Part shown: positions 5,399 through 5,471 of the stretch, one piece after another
Layout of the letters: every line of letters begins with the position of its first letter
Numbering within the stretch: the first letter of the stretch is position 1
Source: Verrucomicrobiota bacterium
GTDB lineage: Bacteria; Verrucomicrobiota; Verrucomicrobiia; Opitutales; UBA953
Direction of reading: 5' to 3'
Assembly: GCA_005798925.1 (NCBI GenBank)
Contig: SYID01000010.1
Coordinates: forward strand, 1 to 5,471
Length of the DNA: 5,471 nucleotides
Translations under genes and position numbers: made by a program
Notes under the pieces: model-generated
Seen by the model: the letters and a program-made list of their open reading frames with translations, nothing else
The model's database searches: none
Told to the model about the DNA's origin: nothing

Positions 5399-5471
5399 GA
5401 TAGTTGATGGACTCGAGGATACGGGGGTCGTGGACGGGGATCGTCTCCTGACGGCCCGCGCCGCGCAGGAA
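5391..5471 (-). CDS. C-terminal fragment of an upstream gene, possibly ActF of Alternative Complex III (5' part outside window)
   Basis: Only the last 26 codons and the TGA stop (5391-5393) are visible. The end of the protein reads IPVHDPRILESINYHE. A tail of the form P-x-x-DPR-L-x-ESL-x-(F/H/Y) is what I remember from ActF, the NrfD-like membrane subunit of the quinol:cytochrome c oxidoreductase Alternative Complex III. In many bacteria the act operon is followed directly by cytochrome c and heme-copper oxidase genes, which fits the genes downstream. The stop overlaps the start of the 255-aa cytochrome gene by 8 bases, so they belong to one operon. That a coding region ends here is well supported, but the ActF identity rests on a short tail and is tentative. 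Confidence 0.5.
   Translation of the reverse strand, partial: FLRGAGRQETIPVHDPRILESINYHE

Noticed and set aside
3416..5407. 663-codon open frame on the plus strand opposite the CcoN-like and cytochrome genes
   Set aside because: It is antisense to well-supported heme and membrane protein genes, very rich in Glu, Gly and Arg with no recognisable domain, and typical of chance open frames opposite high-GC coding DNA.
1..5471. CRISPR arrays, tRNA or rRNA genes, insertion sequences and riboswitches
   Set aside because: I saw no regularly spaced repeats, cloverleaf or rRNA segments, transposase motifs or terminal inverted repeats. The intergenic gaps are too short to hold a riboswitch.

Overview
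The window is high-GC bacterial DNA with compact, mostly operonic genes. The gene content (a likely Alternative Complex III neighbour, membrane-anchored monoheme cytochromes c, a small proline-rich tail-anchored protein, almost no Shine-Dalgarno sequences) suggests a Verrucomicrobiota (Opitutae-like) or related PVC-group bacterium. This placement is an inference from style, not a database match.

Left third (1-1858, plus strand): the 3' part of scpA (chromosome segregation/condensation), an 81-residue protein of unknown function, a 116-residue proline-rich protein with one C-terminal membrane segment, and a complete thioredoxin with an intact WCGPC active site. A strong hairpin plus T-tract (1883-1913) closes this unit.

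Right two thirds (1936-5471, minus strand, read from right to left): a respiratory operon. It starts with the last 26 codons of a gene whose C-terminus resembles ActF of Alternative Complex III. This gene overlaps by 8 bases the first of four tightly packed genes: a membrane-anchored monoheme cytochrome c (255 aa), a 12-helix homolog of the cbb3 oxidase catalytic subunit CcoN (480 aa), a CcoO-like monoheme cytochrome c (174 aa) and a second membrane-anchored monoheme cytochrome c (229 aa). The two units converge on the terminator.

The most interesting observation is that the CcoN homolog is not a normal oxidase. When aligned from memory to the family, all three CuB histidines, the active-site tyrosine, the high-spin heme histidine and the helix-II low-spin heme histidine are replaced. 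Only the helix-X histidine for low-spin heme remains. Its CcoO-like partner has also lost the axial methionine, with a histidine at that position. Together with the two anchored cytochromes and a probable ActF neighbour, this suggests a non-catalytic CcoNO-derived electron-transfer or structural module attached to Alternative Complex III, rather than a terminal oxidase. I cannot tell from the sequence alone whether this is already described.
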